The position numbers and the translations under genes were made by a program. From Rosa chinensis (lineage: Eukaryota > Streptophyta > Magnoliopsida > Rosales > Rosaceae), in contig NC_037091.1 of NCBI RefSeq assembly GCF_002994745.2, positions 22,325,789-22,389,788 of the forward strand: a stretch of DNA of 64,000 nucleotides. Reading direction: 5' to 3'. This document shows positions 43,245 through 54,989 of this stretch, in pieces; position 1 is the stretch's first letter, and each line of letters begins with the position of its first letter. The notes under the pieces are model-generated. The model had not been told where the DNA came from, did not search any database, and worked only from the letters and a program-made list of their open reading frames with translations.

Positions 43245-45952
43245 TGTCACGCCCCTGATTTTATCACAAATAAAAATCGATGTATAATCCCATAATTATA
43301 CATGCGCGATCGTTCATCCATCAATACAAAATACATTGAGACATCTTCCCTTTACAGCAAGTACATATTGATGCCCTGAACCCACAATTTCAATTATTGA
43401 CCCGCTCCACAGAGTCATATATTACAAAACTTACGAATTAAATTGTCATCACAAAATAAACGTAAATGCTCCTCAGAGCTTACTACATAGCGGGAGTCAT
43501 AACAATGGCAAAGCCAACAAAATTTGCTTCCTACCCGTTCAGCTGACAACAAGCTACCTCAGCTTCAGCCACGATTACCCTGACCTGCAGGATTAACCCC
43601 TACACCGTTTGAATGGTGCACCGGGCTGCCACACAACAAACCCGGTAAGCTTTTGCAAGCCCGTATGAGTAACTCATGAACATCAATAAACAACTCACAC
43701 AAATCAGTAAAAGGAAAACATGCAGCCATGATTCCTTCTAACATTCCATATCCTTCCCACCGAAAGGACAACATAAATCACTGCTGTGATAATGTTCTAT
43801 TTGCTAACTTAACCATCAAGAAGCAATTCAAGTCTCATCTAGACAATAAAAGAAGAATACTCAAGGAATTCTCCTTTAACTACATACTTATGAGTCTCCA
43901 GCAACCTCAACCGTTACCCTCATAATCTATAATGGCAGACAGACTATAGCTCTATTGAAATCGTAACCACTCGTCCGGTTATGGACGTGATCACCTATTT
44001 CCTGCCTTGGTCACCATCTGCGACCTGTCACCCACTGTGACATATGGTTTCAGACCCCGTCTGGTTTCAAAATCAACATTAAGGTCACCATCTGTGCCCT
44101 GTCACCATCTGTGACACATGATCTTCAGACCCCGTCTGGTTATGAAATCAAACATCAAGGTCACCGTCTGCAACCTGTCACCATCTGTGACCTATCACCA
44201 TCTGTGACATAAGATCTTCTTAGACCCTGTCTGGTCTTAAAGTCAACGTAAGTAAGTCGCACCTGACCTAAAACGTTACAAACATCTAGTTTCGGCTTTC
44301 CCAATTCCTACTTACCATTTGTGACCCTTGGTACAAAGACCAATACATCTAAAATGAGTCACGCTTGACTCAAAAATGTAACATCAAGCTCAATACTTTC
44401 AAACAATAGAAAACATATTTTTCAGCAATATTGTTTCCTGAAAAGTCACATTCACAATAATATGAACACCATCATGCATATTATTATTCAACACAATCAT
44501 CCACAATATATATATATATTTCACGTATATATATATATATACGTAGTTATTCGCTCAGGAATGCCTACTAATACCAACTATAGTTTGCAGTTAATTAATT
44601 AACGCCAAAACGATAATGGTAATTCCGTTCATATTGAACCTTGTGAGATTACTCACCTCGAACTCCCGCTACGTCTTCAATAAAGCACAAGGCCACCAAT
44701 CCTCAAAATAACCGTCCAGAATACTTCATCAAGTACCTAATCACATACGGTTCCAACTTAGTGACGATTCACATTTGATTTAAGTTCGGAACCCCTGCTT
44801 TGAACTAAAATCCCCAAAGTGGCGCCAATCGAGGCAAAACCACATCCGAGACCTCCCAAAGTCTCCGGAATACTTCCACGATCGATAAGACCAAACCACA
44901 AGTCGATTGGACTCTCGAATCCTCACGGATCAAATAAATCGATCGGAATGAAACCGTAAAAATCATAACAAATCCATTCGAACTCCAAAATTTGCATATT
45001 ATATACCAAAACGCTCGTATCAACGAGCAGAGCATATATAATACCAAAAACAGTTCCTTAAGTGCCCGGAACACCGCCGGAACGCCACCACAGGCGGTGG
45101 TGCACCACCGCCGGCCAAAACTCAATATTTCCCAAAACTCCCAACATCAAAAAGCTTCATCTAAGCATGCTTGTGAATTCTCATAACTAGCTCGAAGTCA
45201 GAAAATAAGCATAAAGGGTCGAAAACTACCTCACAAGCTTTGGATTATTGCTCAAACTGAGTTGAACCGATTTCCCCGTAATCGATCAAAACAAACACCA
45301 TAGATCGATCAGGGAGCCTTCTCTGAACTCAACCAAGGAAGCATGAAGCCACGAAGTCGCCGGAGTTGTGTTTTCGGGCCGGGTCTGAAAACACCAATTG
45401 CATCGCCTTGCTGCACCGCACATGGTGGATATCGTCGCTAGAGAACACCACAGGGACGACCAGACGGAGGAGGCGAACCAGCTGACCAAGTTTCACGGCT
45501 AGAGACCGCCACAGTTCACAAGAAAAGCCGGGTCGGGTAGGGTCAGTTGCGGGCGAGGAGAGAGAACGGAGCGTTTTCTGATTTTTCCGGAAATGGTAAA
45601 TGTGAAATGTAAATAGTAAGTTTCCGAAAATGGAAACTCCTATTTGTAGAACTTTCCCAAAACTTCAAATGCTCATAACTTTCACATACGCACTCCGATT
45701 GACGCGTTCCACATGTCCACGAACTCGTATCGATGCGCTCTACAACTTTCGTGAAGGAAGTTTTCTAAGAATCCCAACATATAAAAAGTCAAACTTCACA
45801 CGATCCCCTAAACTGTGAAATTCGAATAATTATACGTATGAAAATCATTCCATCTCACATACAACTTAAGAATAAAGCACAATACCAAATATCCGTACAA
45901 CTGGTCCATTATTAATTACCAAAATTACATAACGAAAATCCAGGTCATCACA
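43245..45952 (-). repeat. 3' LTR of a chromovirus-like Ty3 element
   Basis: The plus strand begins TGTCACGCCCC and ends CAGGTCATCACA, 2,708 bases. It is the 3' LTR because, on the minus strand, the pol end and a polypurine tract precede it directly (45,953-46,320). It contains a (TA)n tract at 44,506-44,542, CACCATCTGTGACC-type short repeats at 44,000-44,230, and a GC-rich inverted CCACCGCC/GGCGGTGG patch near 45,070-45,115. Confidence 0.85.
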
Positions 45953-45975
45953 GTCTACCCTCCTTAAAGGAATTT
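45953..45975 (-). promoter_or_regulatory. Polypurine tract of the chromovirus-like element
   Basis: The minus strand reads AATTCCTTTAAGGAGGGTAG just before the LTR start TGTGATGACC. A purine run in this position primes plus-strand DNA synthesis in Ty3 elements. Confidence 0.6.
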
Positions 45976-45984
45976 CGTCCCGAA

Positions 45985-46318
45985 ATTCACGCTTGCTCAT
46001 CAACAAACAACTGTGGGTACTTCGCTCTCATATCCGACTCCAACTCCCAAAAAGCATCACCCTCGTCATGGTGACTCCACAATACCTTGACCAAGTCAAC
46101 TTCCTTCCTTCGAAGTTGCTTTGTTGACCTATCCTAAATACGAACAGGTTCAACAACAAAGGTCGTATCCGCATGCACCTCAATCGTGCCATAATCGATC
46201 ACATGTGACTTATCCTGGACATACTTCCTCAACATAGACACATGGAACACATTATGCATACCAGACATACTAGGAGGTAAGGCAAGCCTATAAGCCAAAT
46301 CTCCTACCCTTTCCAGGT
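45985..46318 (-). pseudogene. C-terminal end of chromovirus-like integrase/pol
   Basis: Minus-strand reading gives ERVGDLAYRLALPPSMSGMH, then NVFHVSMLRKYV and VEPVRI, the end of the integrase region in Tekay/Del-type chromoviruses. A TAG at 46,134-46,136 interrupts it; the same frame continues with LRRKEVDLVKVLWSHH to a stop near 45,988, as in the family. Upstream pol is missing: at about 46,318 the sequence switches to a Helitron helicase reading on the other strand. Confidence 0.75.
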
Positions 46319-47128
46319 TTATTAGGCGATGACAAAGAATGGACTGAAGCATTAACAGATTCTTTACATACTGCAACAGCTTTTGAAATTCGACAACTTT
46401 TTGTTACAATAATTTTATTTTGTGACATAGCAAGTCCTCAAACATTGTTCAATTCATATTGGCTAAATATGTGTGATGACATTTTACATAACGTCAGAAT
46501 TCAAGTTGGGAATCCAAATCTAATTTAGCCAGAATCTGAATTGAAAAATAAATTGTTATATGAATTAGAACAAATGCTTAACAAATCATCAAGTTCATTA
46601 AAGAAGTATCAATTACCAATGCCTAATCTAGATGGAATATTAGATTTAAATAATAGATTATTAAAAGAAGAATTAGATTATGATTGTCTTCAGTTAAAAC
46701 ATGAACACGCGAATTTAGTGACTCAATTAAATACATGTCAAAAAATTGTCTATGATGAAGTTATTAAGGCTATTGAAGAGAAGACATGTAATACATTTTG
46801 TCCATGGACATGGAGGAACTAGTAAAACTTTTTTGTGGCACACGATAACAAGTAAATTAAGATCTGAAGGAAAAATTGTTTTAACTGTTGCTTCATCTGG
46901 AATCGCTTCATTATTACTTCCAAATGGTAGAACAGCTCATTCTCGTTTTAAAATACCTTTGACAATCAATAATTTATCAATATGTCTAATAAAAAAAGGT
47001 ACGCATCTCGCAAAACTAATTGATAAAACAGAATTAATTATTTGGGATGAAGCTCCAATGTCTAATAAACACTGTTTTGAAGCACTAGATAAATCTTTAC
47101 GTGATATTATGTCTAATTCAAATGATAC
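46319..47128 (+). pseudogene. Helitron PIF1-like helicase, N-terminal part
   Basis: Translation gives LLGDDKEWTEAL, then a segment with IRQLFVTIILFCDI, a TAG near 46,527, and NCQK-like LNTCQKIVYDEVI before the helicase core. A one-base loss at the T run 46,797-46,800 shifts into the frame FVHGHGGTSKTFLW. This is the Walker A motif, in which Ser replaces the usual Gly of GGTGKT. Walker B follows as ELIIWDEAPM. The frame is open up to the LTR element at 47,129. Helitron helicases unwind DNA for rolling-circle transposition; this copy is inactive. Confidence 0.82.
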
Positions 47129-47606
47129 TGTAGATACCTCTACTAGCAAGGCTAGTTTGCTACCTCACCAAGCATAAACAACACCTTCATGGGATCCAAC
47201 CGCTACTTGCATCTTGTAGCCCTATGTTCAAGCTACGCTACGGTATCCAGAAGTCGCAAATCCGTCTCCGAGAAGCCACCTTTCTGGCCTTGCCAACATG
47301 CCTTCACAAATAGGCTTTCTAGACTAGAAATAGTTGTTACTTGTCCCACATTGAAAACCATGTAAAGGAAAGGGCTTCCTTCACCTATAAAAGGAATGCC
47401 TCCTCCCACTTAAACAAGATCCAATCCCATTACATCTCATGTAATCCACTTGGGCCGTAAGGCTCAACGCACTAGTACAACTTTCAAGTGGACGTAGTTT
47501 CCCGCTAAGGTGGGAAACGAACCACTATACATCTTGTGTCAATCTCTCTCTCTCTCTCTCTCTCTCTAAAGCTAACTAGGGATCCCTCGGATCACTAACG
47601 TTAACA
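47129..47606 (+). repeat. 5' LTR of the non-autonomous element
   Basis: Begins TGTAGATACCTC and ends CTAACGTTAACA. A TATA box (CCTATAAAAGG) lies at about 47,379-47,390. A (CT)n microsatellite at 47,548-47,569 lies near the end. Confidence 0.88.
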
Positions 47607-50600
47607 TTGGCGCTAGAAGGACTCAACCTTCCTTACCTTGTATTCTCAATCAAACCTTACATAAGCCGCTATCCATCCTTGGCGGCAACAAAAAAAATTT
47701 CAAACATAAATTTGTTCCCAGTGCTTACAAGGTTGCAAGGTTTCAACGCTCGTTCAACATCAGATTGGGGCAGGTCAACGCTCAACTCAAAGGTCAACGC
47801 TCAACTCAAAGGTCAACGCTGACCTACAAAAAAAAAAAAAATTGCAGGTGCCTAATTTCTCTGGACACCCAGAGTTCTACTAAGGACACCCAGTTTTTTC
47901 TTCTTCTTCGCTGCACTCTGCTGCTGCAAACCTCCGCTGGCATCACCTCTAGCCCGGCGACGCTCCGCGGAGACTCCAGTCTTGGTGGCCCACCCATCAC
48001 CGTTCTTCAATCATCAAACCCGCCAGCGTCATCACCGTCAGCGGCAACCTCGAAACGTAGCGGAGCGGCAACCTCCAAACTTCCTCCAATACCACTGGAC
48101 AAACTCTGCTACTGCCGGCCAAAATTCCTCTAGGCAAGTGCTCCGCTCCGCCGAGCTTCAGAGCTAAGCAAGTGCTCCGCTCCGCCTAGCTTCAACGGTG
48201 GCTACACTCCACCAACCAAACGATCCGCTGAACTATTCAAAAAAAAAAAAAAATCTTGAGGGCAAATCTTCTCTGGACACCCCGAGATTTGCCTTTGGCA
48301 CTCTACGCTCCTCTGGATCCTCCACTGGCACAATAACAGCTTCTGCCATGGTCAGTCCGCCAAGGCCCAGTGCCCAGAGCTTCGCCAAAAATTCCAGTGG
48401 CAGGGTCGTCAACTAGCGCGCCCAGCGGCTACTCCTTCCGCCAATGTCCGTCAACAGCGCTCCTTCGCTGGTAAAACTCCATCTTCGCTGAACTACAGGC
48501 CTCCGCAGGCCTCTATGGGATATCTTCGATCATCATGGGCTCCGCTGGGCACCATGACGCATAACCCACCCCCAATGGCCTCAAGCCTCCGCTAGGACAT
48601 TGGCGGAGCTCCGCCGCTGGCAACATCCGCTAGCCTGGCTCGCTGGACTCCTTATGCTGAGAAAAACCACCGCTGGGCACCGAGCTCTTTGCTGAGCTCC
48701 GAGTTTCCGCCGCACTTCGCTCCGCTGAGGTCGCTCTCCTCCGAGCTCCAGGTCTGCTGCATTCCAGCTCCGCCGAGCTCCAGGCACTGCTGACCGGCAG
48801 CAGCCTCCTCTGGATCCTCCGCTGAGCTCTGAGCTCCGCCGAACTCAAAGCCTCCGCTGAGCTCCGAGCTCCGCCGAACTCAAAACCTTCGCTGAGCTCT
48901 GATTCGTCTCTTCCCTGAGCAGCAACTTTGAGTTTCCTGATTCAAACAATGCTTTCACCAGAACAAACCATCAGCGGCCACCTTTGTTGACACCCAGCAG
49001 CTCGCTGCCCGCTGCATCACGCCGTTTTCAATTTTCATCATGCCTTACGGCCCTCCGCATCGAGCTTCTGTCACCGGTCAAAATGATCAATAAGCTAAGT
49101 CTTTCTTATTTGATTCTTATATACATGCACCACGTGCTTCTGCTTTTTGGATAAGTTGGGAGACACATGCCTGCACGTACACTTCACAATGCATATATTT
49201 GTATATCTTTATGTATGGACCACTTGTGCAATTCCCATCACTTGTGGACACGTACAAGTCATGTTAAGATAGTTGTCAAAGGAACAATTATATGTTTAAT
49301 TTCTTTGTCAGTTACCTCCAACACAAGTGTGGACCATTCATATATGCCACTAAGCATTGTCCACTTCAATTCAAACACACATGCATATAATCATATATGC
49401 AGACACTTTTCTTTCTTGGTATATATGTGCCTATATATGCATGATGGGCCAGAACGTGGATACACATGCGCACTCGTGCATACCTTTATACTCTTATCCA
49501 TGGTTGTGTTGCACATGTGTTCACTAAATTAATTTTATGCCCCATGCATAAACTCTCAGTGAGACAGCTCATGCATGCACACAGTTATAGTTTTCAAATT
49601 AGAAACAACGCACCGGCTCCGCTATCTTGTCTTATGCTAGAAGCTAACTTGATTGGGTCACCATACATATGTCAATATATGAAAGACTTGGCTACCGCTA
49701 AGTTTTCAAGCTCACCTACTTTCTACACATTTGACAGGGCATCATTTGTGACCACACATGTAATCCACCTATCCAACCATGCCCCTTATTCTTCCAGAAA
49801 TGCAACTATTTCTATTAAGCATTCAACCGCAACTACGAGTTAACGGACATTATCGGAGTACTTTATCCGCCCCAAGCAATGAACCGTCACGCTCGGCCAA
49901 CTCCGCTAGCCTCCAAATCGGCATAAGATAAGTCACTATATCTTATCTTTTCCGCTCTTGCAATTAGAGCTATTGCCATGTCTATACATGTCTCCATGAC
50001 CTTTAAGCATGCCTACAAAATGTTATTAGCAACTTTACTACAAGTACATGCTACACACATACATGCTTAAATGCACTTTCATGTGACATGCATCTAGAAA
50101 CTTGTGACACTTACGACTTAATTAAACATGCTCGGATAAACGACTTGCTCGGGTTACTACTCGCTTGGGTATCGAGTATGGCCACGACTTGCGCTTGGGC
50201 CACGCTTCGCATGCTCGCACAACGCCTACACACTCAACTACACCCAACTTGCTCGAACAACCCAACTTGCTCGATCATGTCCAACATGTTTTACTTAAGC
50301 CCCAAGTTCACAAATGCTTCATTCAATGTCACCGGGACTACTCCCACAAAGTTGCTATGGACACCCATTACATTTGCCACTATCTATTGTGCGTGTTATA
50401 TGGCCATAAGATCCACATATACAACTACCAATATTTTACATGTTCATACACATTAATGGAATATTGAGTTCTTCTACCATTTGTTGTTCGCAACAAAACG
50501 AATTCTTTTCGCATTTCATTAATACGAGCGGTAACCAATACAACAAGCATTCTACATATGCCAGTTTTTGTCTCATTGTGTAGGTTAAAGGAGTCCCTTC

Positions 50601-50723
50601 TTGCTTACGGAGCTCGAGGACTTGTAGGGGCTAGGCGCCTCTCGGACATTGTTTATGCTTGATGACTTCATGATTATAACTCCCCAACCAAGAAGCTCCT
50701 CTTACTCGGGGACTTCGGGGACT
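47607..50723 (+). other. Interior of the non-autonomous LTR element, no gag-pol
   Basis: Directly after the LTR comes TTGGCGCTAGAAGG, a primer-binding site like that of the Tat element. GGTCAACGCTCAACTCAAA is repeated at 47,774-47,822. A GC-rich region of CCGCTGAGCTC words (48,560-48,900) and a long AT-richer region with ACATGCATATA-like words (49,130-50,050) follow. GGGGACTTCGGGGACT, just before the right LTR, may serve as the polypurine tract. Short open frames (up to ~125 codons) show no domains. Confidence 0.6.
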
Positions 50724-51134
50724 TGTAAATACCTCTACTAGCAAGGCTAGTTTGCTACCTCACCAAGCATAAACAACACCTTCATGGGATCCAACCGCTA
50801 CTTGCATCTTGTAGCCCTATGTTCAAGCTATGCTACGGTATCCGGAAGTCACAAATCCGTCACCGGGAAGCCACCTTTCCGGCCTTGCCAACATGCCCTC
50901 ACAAATAGGCTTTCTAGACTAGAAATAGTTGTTGCTTGTCCCACATCGAAAACCATGTAAAGGAAAGGGCTTCCTTCACCTATAAAAGGAATGCCTCCTC
51001 CCACTTAAACACGATCCAATCCCATTACATCTCATGTAATCCACTTGGGCCGCAAGGCTCAACGCACTAGTACAACTTTCAAGTGGACGTAGTTTCCCGC
51101 TAAGGCGGGAAACGAACCACTATACATCTTATGT

Positions 51135-51173
<39 letters not shown>

Positions 51174-51211
51174 AAGCTAACTAGGGATCCCTCGAATCAC
51201 TAACGTTAACA
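50724..51211 (+). repeat. 3' LTR of the non-autonomous element
   Basis: Begins TGTAAATACCTC and ends CTAACGTTAACA. It carries the same TATA box as the left LTR and a longer (CT)n tract (51,137-51,171). Confidence 0.88.
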
Positions 51212-51216
51212 GATAC

Positions 51217-52246
51217 ACAGGTTAACAAACCATTTCGTGGTAAACCTATATTATTAGGTGGAGATTTTAGACAAATATTACCAGTGATTACAAGAGGAAC
51301 TAAAGAACAAATAATTGAAGCTTCATTGAATAGTTCATATCTTTGGCCAGCATTTAAAACATTTCATCTCACAGAAAATATGAGATTATTAAGACAAAAT
51401 TTAACAGACGAAGATAAAATAAATATTTCAACTTTTGCAAATTGGTTATTGGAAATTGGAGAAGGTTGTATATGTTCAATTAATGATGAAAATGATATAG
51501 ATGCATCTTGGATTGAAATTCCAAATGATTTGCTTATTAATACTTATACAAATCCGATAGAGGCAATTTTCTTCGCAACTTATTCGAACTTTAACATTAA
51601 TTATAATAATTTCAATTACTTGCGAGAACGCGTAATTGTTACACCGCGAAATGCCACAGTTCGAGACATAAATGATTTTGCAATTAATCTATTGCCAGGT
51701 GACAAAACAAATTATTTAAGTGCTGATAGTATTTTATTGAATTCTGGAAATAATGAAAACATTAATCTTTTATATCCAATAGAATTTTTGAATAAACTTG
51801 AATTTAACGGATTACCATCACATGAATTAATTTTAAAAATCGGAATGCCTATTATGTTATTGAGAAATCTAAATCAAATATCTGGCTTATGCAATGGTAC
51901 AAGATTAATAATAGCAAATTTATTTGATCGGCTCATAGAAGCGAAAATATTAACAGGAAACAATGTAGGTCAAAAATTTTTGATACCTAGAATCATTCTT
52001 ACTGTATCTGAGAATAAATGGCCATTTATTTTTTAAAAACAACAATTTCCTATTAGACCGTGTTATGCTATGACTATCAATAAAAGTCAAGGTCAATCGT
52101 TGAATTAAGTTGGCATATATTTACCAGAACCTGTTTTTACGCATGGACAATTATATGTAGCGCTTTCAAGAGTCAAATCAAGAAATGGATTAAAAATTTT
52201 AATAAATAATAATAGCGACATGCAAAATAAGTATATACTAAAAATA
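51217..52246 (+). pseudogene. Helitron PIF1-like helicase, C-terminal part
   Basis: Reading from the insertion point gives GGDFRQILPVI, then FHLTENMRLLR, VITPRN-like VIVTPRNATVRDIN, GLPSHELILKIGMPIMLLRN, GLCNGTRLI and, after a TAA at 52,036, the final motif AMTINKSQGQSLN. A further in-frame TAA is followed by THGQLYVALSRV. These are motifs III-VI of PIF1-type Helitron helicases. Removing the LTR element and one GATAC joins this to the upstream part in frame, so that insertion happened into an open helicase frame. Confidence 0.82.
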
Positions 52247-52260
52247 TAGTTTACAAATAT

Positions 52261-52524
52261 GTATTATAATTTATGATTTACATTTTACTTATGGGACAAT
52301 GATAAAAGAAGTCATTTTAAAGTACCTTATTATAATTCAAGTAACACAAATGTCTTCATGATAATTAAGGTCACCTTTTAACAATCTGACATTAAAAATA
52401 ACAAAAATTACAACTCATGCCATCACCTCTCTCTTCCCCAACCTATTTCACGATATAATTAACCCTGTCTCTCTCAACTGACTTCACCGTTTTATAAAAA
52501 AAAAAAAAAACTGACTTCACCGCC
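52261..52524. other. Junction between the Helitron fragment and the PPR pseudogene
   Basis: AT-rich DNA with an A run at 52,496-52,511 flanked by the words ACTGACTTCACCG on both sides (about 52,478-52,490 and 52,510-52,522). No gene. Confidence 0.4.
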
Positions 52525-53501
52525 ATGGCTTCTTCGACACCTCCAACGGCGTCTATGCCGTCGCCTGGTCCGAATCTCCGTCAAGCTCTAAAACCTTGCC
52601 CTCCCGCTGACCTCCAAACTCACCGTATCGCCTCCCACGTCATCCTCCTCTACGGCCAGGCCCGCATGCCCGACCACGCCGTCCTCACCTTCGAGCTTTG
52701 CCATGAACTCGGTATCCCCCAGGACGTGAAGCTCCTCAATGCCCTGTTATTATCTTGCGTTTTCGCCGAGGATTACAAAGAGGTGACTCGGATTTACCGC
52801 GACTTTCTGAAGATTTATGAGATCGAGCCAAATCTGGACACTTACAATTGCGCACTCAAATCCCTTTTGGAATCCGGTTCCACCAGCTCTGCCTACTCTG
52901 TTTTGGCAGAGATGGAGAAGAGGAGGATCAAGCCGGATGGGAACACATTCGGGAACTTGCTTTCGGGGTTTTACAGCGAGGAGAGGTTTGAGGATGTGGG
53001 AAATGTGATCAATTTGATGGAGAATTTGGGTTCCAATCTGGGCTTAATACCTACAACATTAGGATTCGGAGTCTTTGTAAGTTGAAGAAGTCGATGGAGG
53101 CCGAGGCATTGTTGGATGGGATGTTGGGGAGGGGTATCAAGCCGAATGCGGTCACGTTTTGCCATTTGATTCTTGGGTTTTGCAAGGAGGGGAATTTGGA
53201 GCAAGGGAAGAAGATGTTTGAGAAGATGGTGGAGAGGGGGTTTAAGCTGGATTGCAACTGCTATTATAATCTAGTGTACTACTTGTGCACATGAGGGGAT
53301 TTCGAGAGTGCGTTGAGGTTTGCTAAGGAGAGCATTGAGAAGATTTGGGTGCCGAATTTTGCTACGATGAGGTTGCATGTGGATGGACTTGTGAGCATTG
53401 GGAAGGTGGCTGAGGCTCGCCAGCTTATCGGCCAGATGAAGGAGAAGTTCACTGTGAATCAACATAGGTGGAGTGAAGTTGAAGAACGCTTGCCACAGTG
53501 A
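52525..53501 (+). pseudogene. Pentatricopeptide repeat (PPR) gene, frameshifted and N-terminally short
   Basis: The ATG at 52,525 starts a frame with P-class PPR repeats: VTRIYRDFLKIYEIEPNLDT, NCALKSLLESG, VLAEMEKRRIKPDGNTFGNL. A one-base loss near 53,048 shifts the frame; the continuation reads [33 protein letters not shown] and [22 protein letters not shown] at 53,292-53,294 follows CT, and then GDFESALRFAKESIEKIWVP runs to the stop at 53,501 (EERLPQ). The whole resembles short mitochondrial PPR proteins of the Arabidopsis At1g61870/At1g11630 type, which bind RNA or mitoribosomes. The normal ~100-residue N-terminus with its targeting peptide is replaced by a short Ser/Pro leader. Two lesions in one gene favour a pseudogene. 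Confidence 0.82.
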
Positions 53502-53960
53502 ATGTCAGTGTGGAAGGTTTAGTGGTTTCTTTAGAATTGATATTCTGTGAATTCATATGGAAATAACTTAACAAGCTTCTGTGTCTGTAGCTTCTGTGTC
53601 ATGTTGGTATGTTTCATGGTGCTTGAAGTTTAGTTGTTGATATAGTTTATCAAGATTCTGTAGAAATATACTTGGATTTCTCTGAGATACAATTGGTTCT
53701 GTATAACTTTTAGCAGGAAAAACTACTTTCAAATAGGCTTTACATTTTAGCAAAGAGGCCTAGGCACATTATCATTTTAGGCTTGTAATTTGTATCAAAT
53801 AACAAATTACTGGTGTTTTCTTATTTTATCCAAAAAAAAAAAATGGTCTTGATGCTCATTATGTTGGCGATCATGACTTGTGGGATTGAGTGTTTTGTTA
53901 AATTATTACTCCTATAGCTCATAACGTTTAGTATTCTTATTATGAAACCACATCTAGGCC
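53502..53960. other. 3' flank of the PPR pseudogene
   Basis: AT-rich, with an A run at 53,834-53,842. No gene seen. Confidence 0.4.
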
Positions 53961-53967
53961 AGGTCCT

Positions 53968-54985
53968 GTTATACATTTAATACACATGTCAAGTTACTGG
54001 CCAAGTCACATTGCATGTTAGTGGCTAGTAACTTGATCAGTGACCATGTCACTGTTAGATACTTATACTCAATCATGTCACTGTTAGATACTTATACTCA
54101 TGTCATTGACTAAGTCACTGGCTAGGTCAGGTTCCTCGTTAATGAGGTCACTTTTAAGCCCAAGTCACTGGCCATGTCACTAGCCATGTCACAGTCATGA
54201 CTGATTAAGTTACTAGCCAAGTCACATTGCATGTCACTATCGTGTTAATCTCAAGTCACTGACTATGTCACTGTCAATTACTAGCCAAGTCATTGGCTAA
54301 GTCACTGTTAATCTCTGGCCAAGTCACTGACCAGTTCAAGTCTCTAGTTAGTGAGGTCACTGCCCAAGTTATTGTTAACCTCAAGTCATTGGCTATGTGA
54401 TTAACAGTGACTTGGCTATGTGATTAACAGTGACTTGTGACTTGGCTACTGACAGTTACTTGGTTAGTGACATGGTTAGTTACTTGGTTAGTGACATGGT
54501 CAGTTACTTAGTTAGTGACATGTGATTAACAGTGACTTGGCTATTAACTTGTGACTTGGCTACTAACAGTTACTTGGTTAGTGACATGGTTAGTTACTTG
54601 GTTAGTGACATGTGATTAACAGTGACTTGGCTATTCACTTGTGACTTGGCTACTGACAGTTACTTGGTTAGTGACATGGTCAGTTACTTGGTTAGTGACA
54701 TGGTCAGTTACTTGGTTAGTGACATGTGATTAACAGTGACTTGGCTACTGACAGTTACTTGGTTAGTGACATGTGATTAATAGTGATTTGGCTACTGACA
54801 GTTACTTTGTTAGTGACATGGTCAGTTACTTGGTCAGTGACATGTGATTAACAGTAACACTGACCATGTCACTAGGCAAGTTACATGTCACTTACCATGT
54901 CATTGACCATGTCACTGTCAATCTCTAACCAAATCACTGTCAATTCCTGACCAAGTCACTGGTCATGTCACTGGTCAAGCTACCT
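53968..54985. repeat. Degenerate minisatellite of GTCAC/GTGAC words with an inverted centre
   Basis: About 1 kb is built almost wholly from variants of CAAGTCACTGGCCATGTCAC. From about 53,968 to 54,390 the words read GTCAC on the plus strand. From about 54,391 to 54,855 they read as the inverse (GTGACTTGG, GTGACATGG, GTTACTTGGTTAGTGACATG); to 54,985 they turn back. It could fold into a long imperfect hairpin. The related 48-bp array lies at 58,557-58,905. Confidence 0.8.
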
Positions 54986-54989
54986 ATTG

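Larger units (their letters stand above)
47129..51211 (+). mobile_element. Non-autonomous LTR retrotransposon (LARD-like), GATAC duplication
   Basis: Two LTRs (47,129-47,606 and 50,724-51,211) are flanked by the perfect 5-bp repeat GATAC (47,124-47,128 and 51,212-51,216). A TTGGCGCTAG primer site follows the left LTR. The 3.1-kb interior has no gag or pol; it is low-complexity, with CTCCGCTGAGCTCCGAG-like tandem words (48,560-48,900). By eye the LTRs differ at about 15 of 460 positions apart from (CT)n length, so the insertion is fairly young. Confidence 0.9.
46319..52260 (+). mobile_element. Helitron fragment (helicase part), split by an LTR element
   Basis: The helicase domain of a Helitron Rep/helicase protein runs on the plus strand from about 46,319 to 47,128 and, after the inserted LTR element, from 51,217 to about 52,246. 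The Rep nuclease part is absent. The characteristic 3' hairpin and CTRR end were not identified. Confidence 0.75.

Noticed and set aside
48581..48848. Arg/Ser/Ala-rich minus frames in the non-autonomous LTR element
   Set aside because: They reflect the GAGCTC/CCGC word array; no domain and no conserved start.
49167..50467. Frames of 100-125 codons in the AT-rich interior of the same element
   Set aside because: No gag or pol motifs, many overlapping frames, and His/Cys/Thr bias explained by ACATGCATATA-like words.
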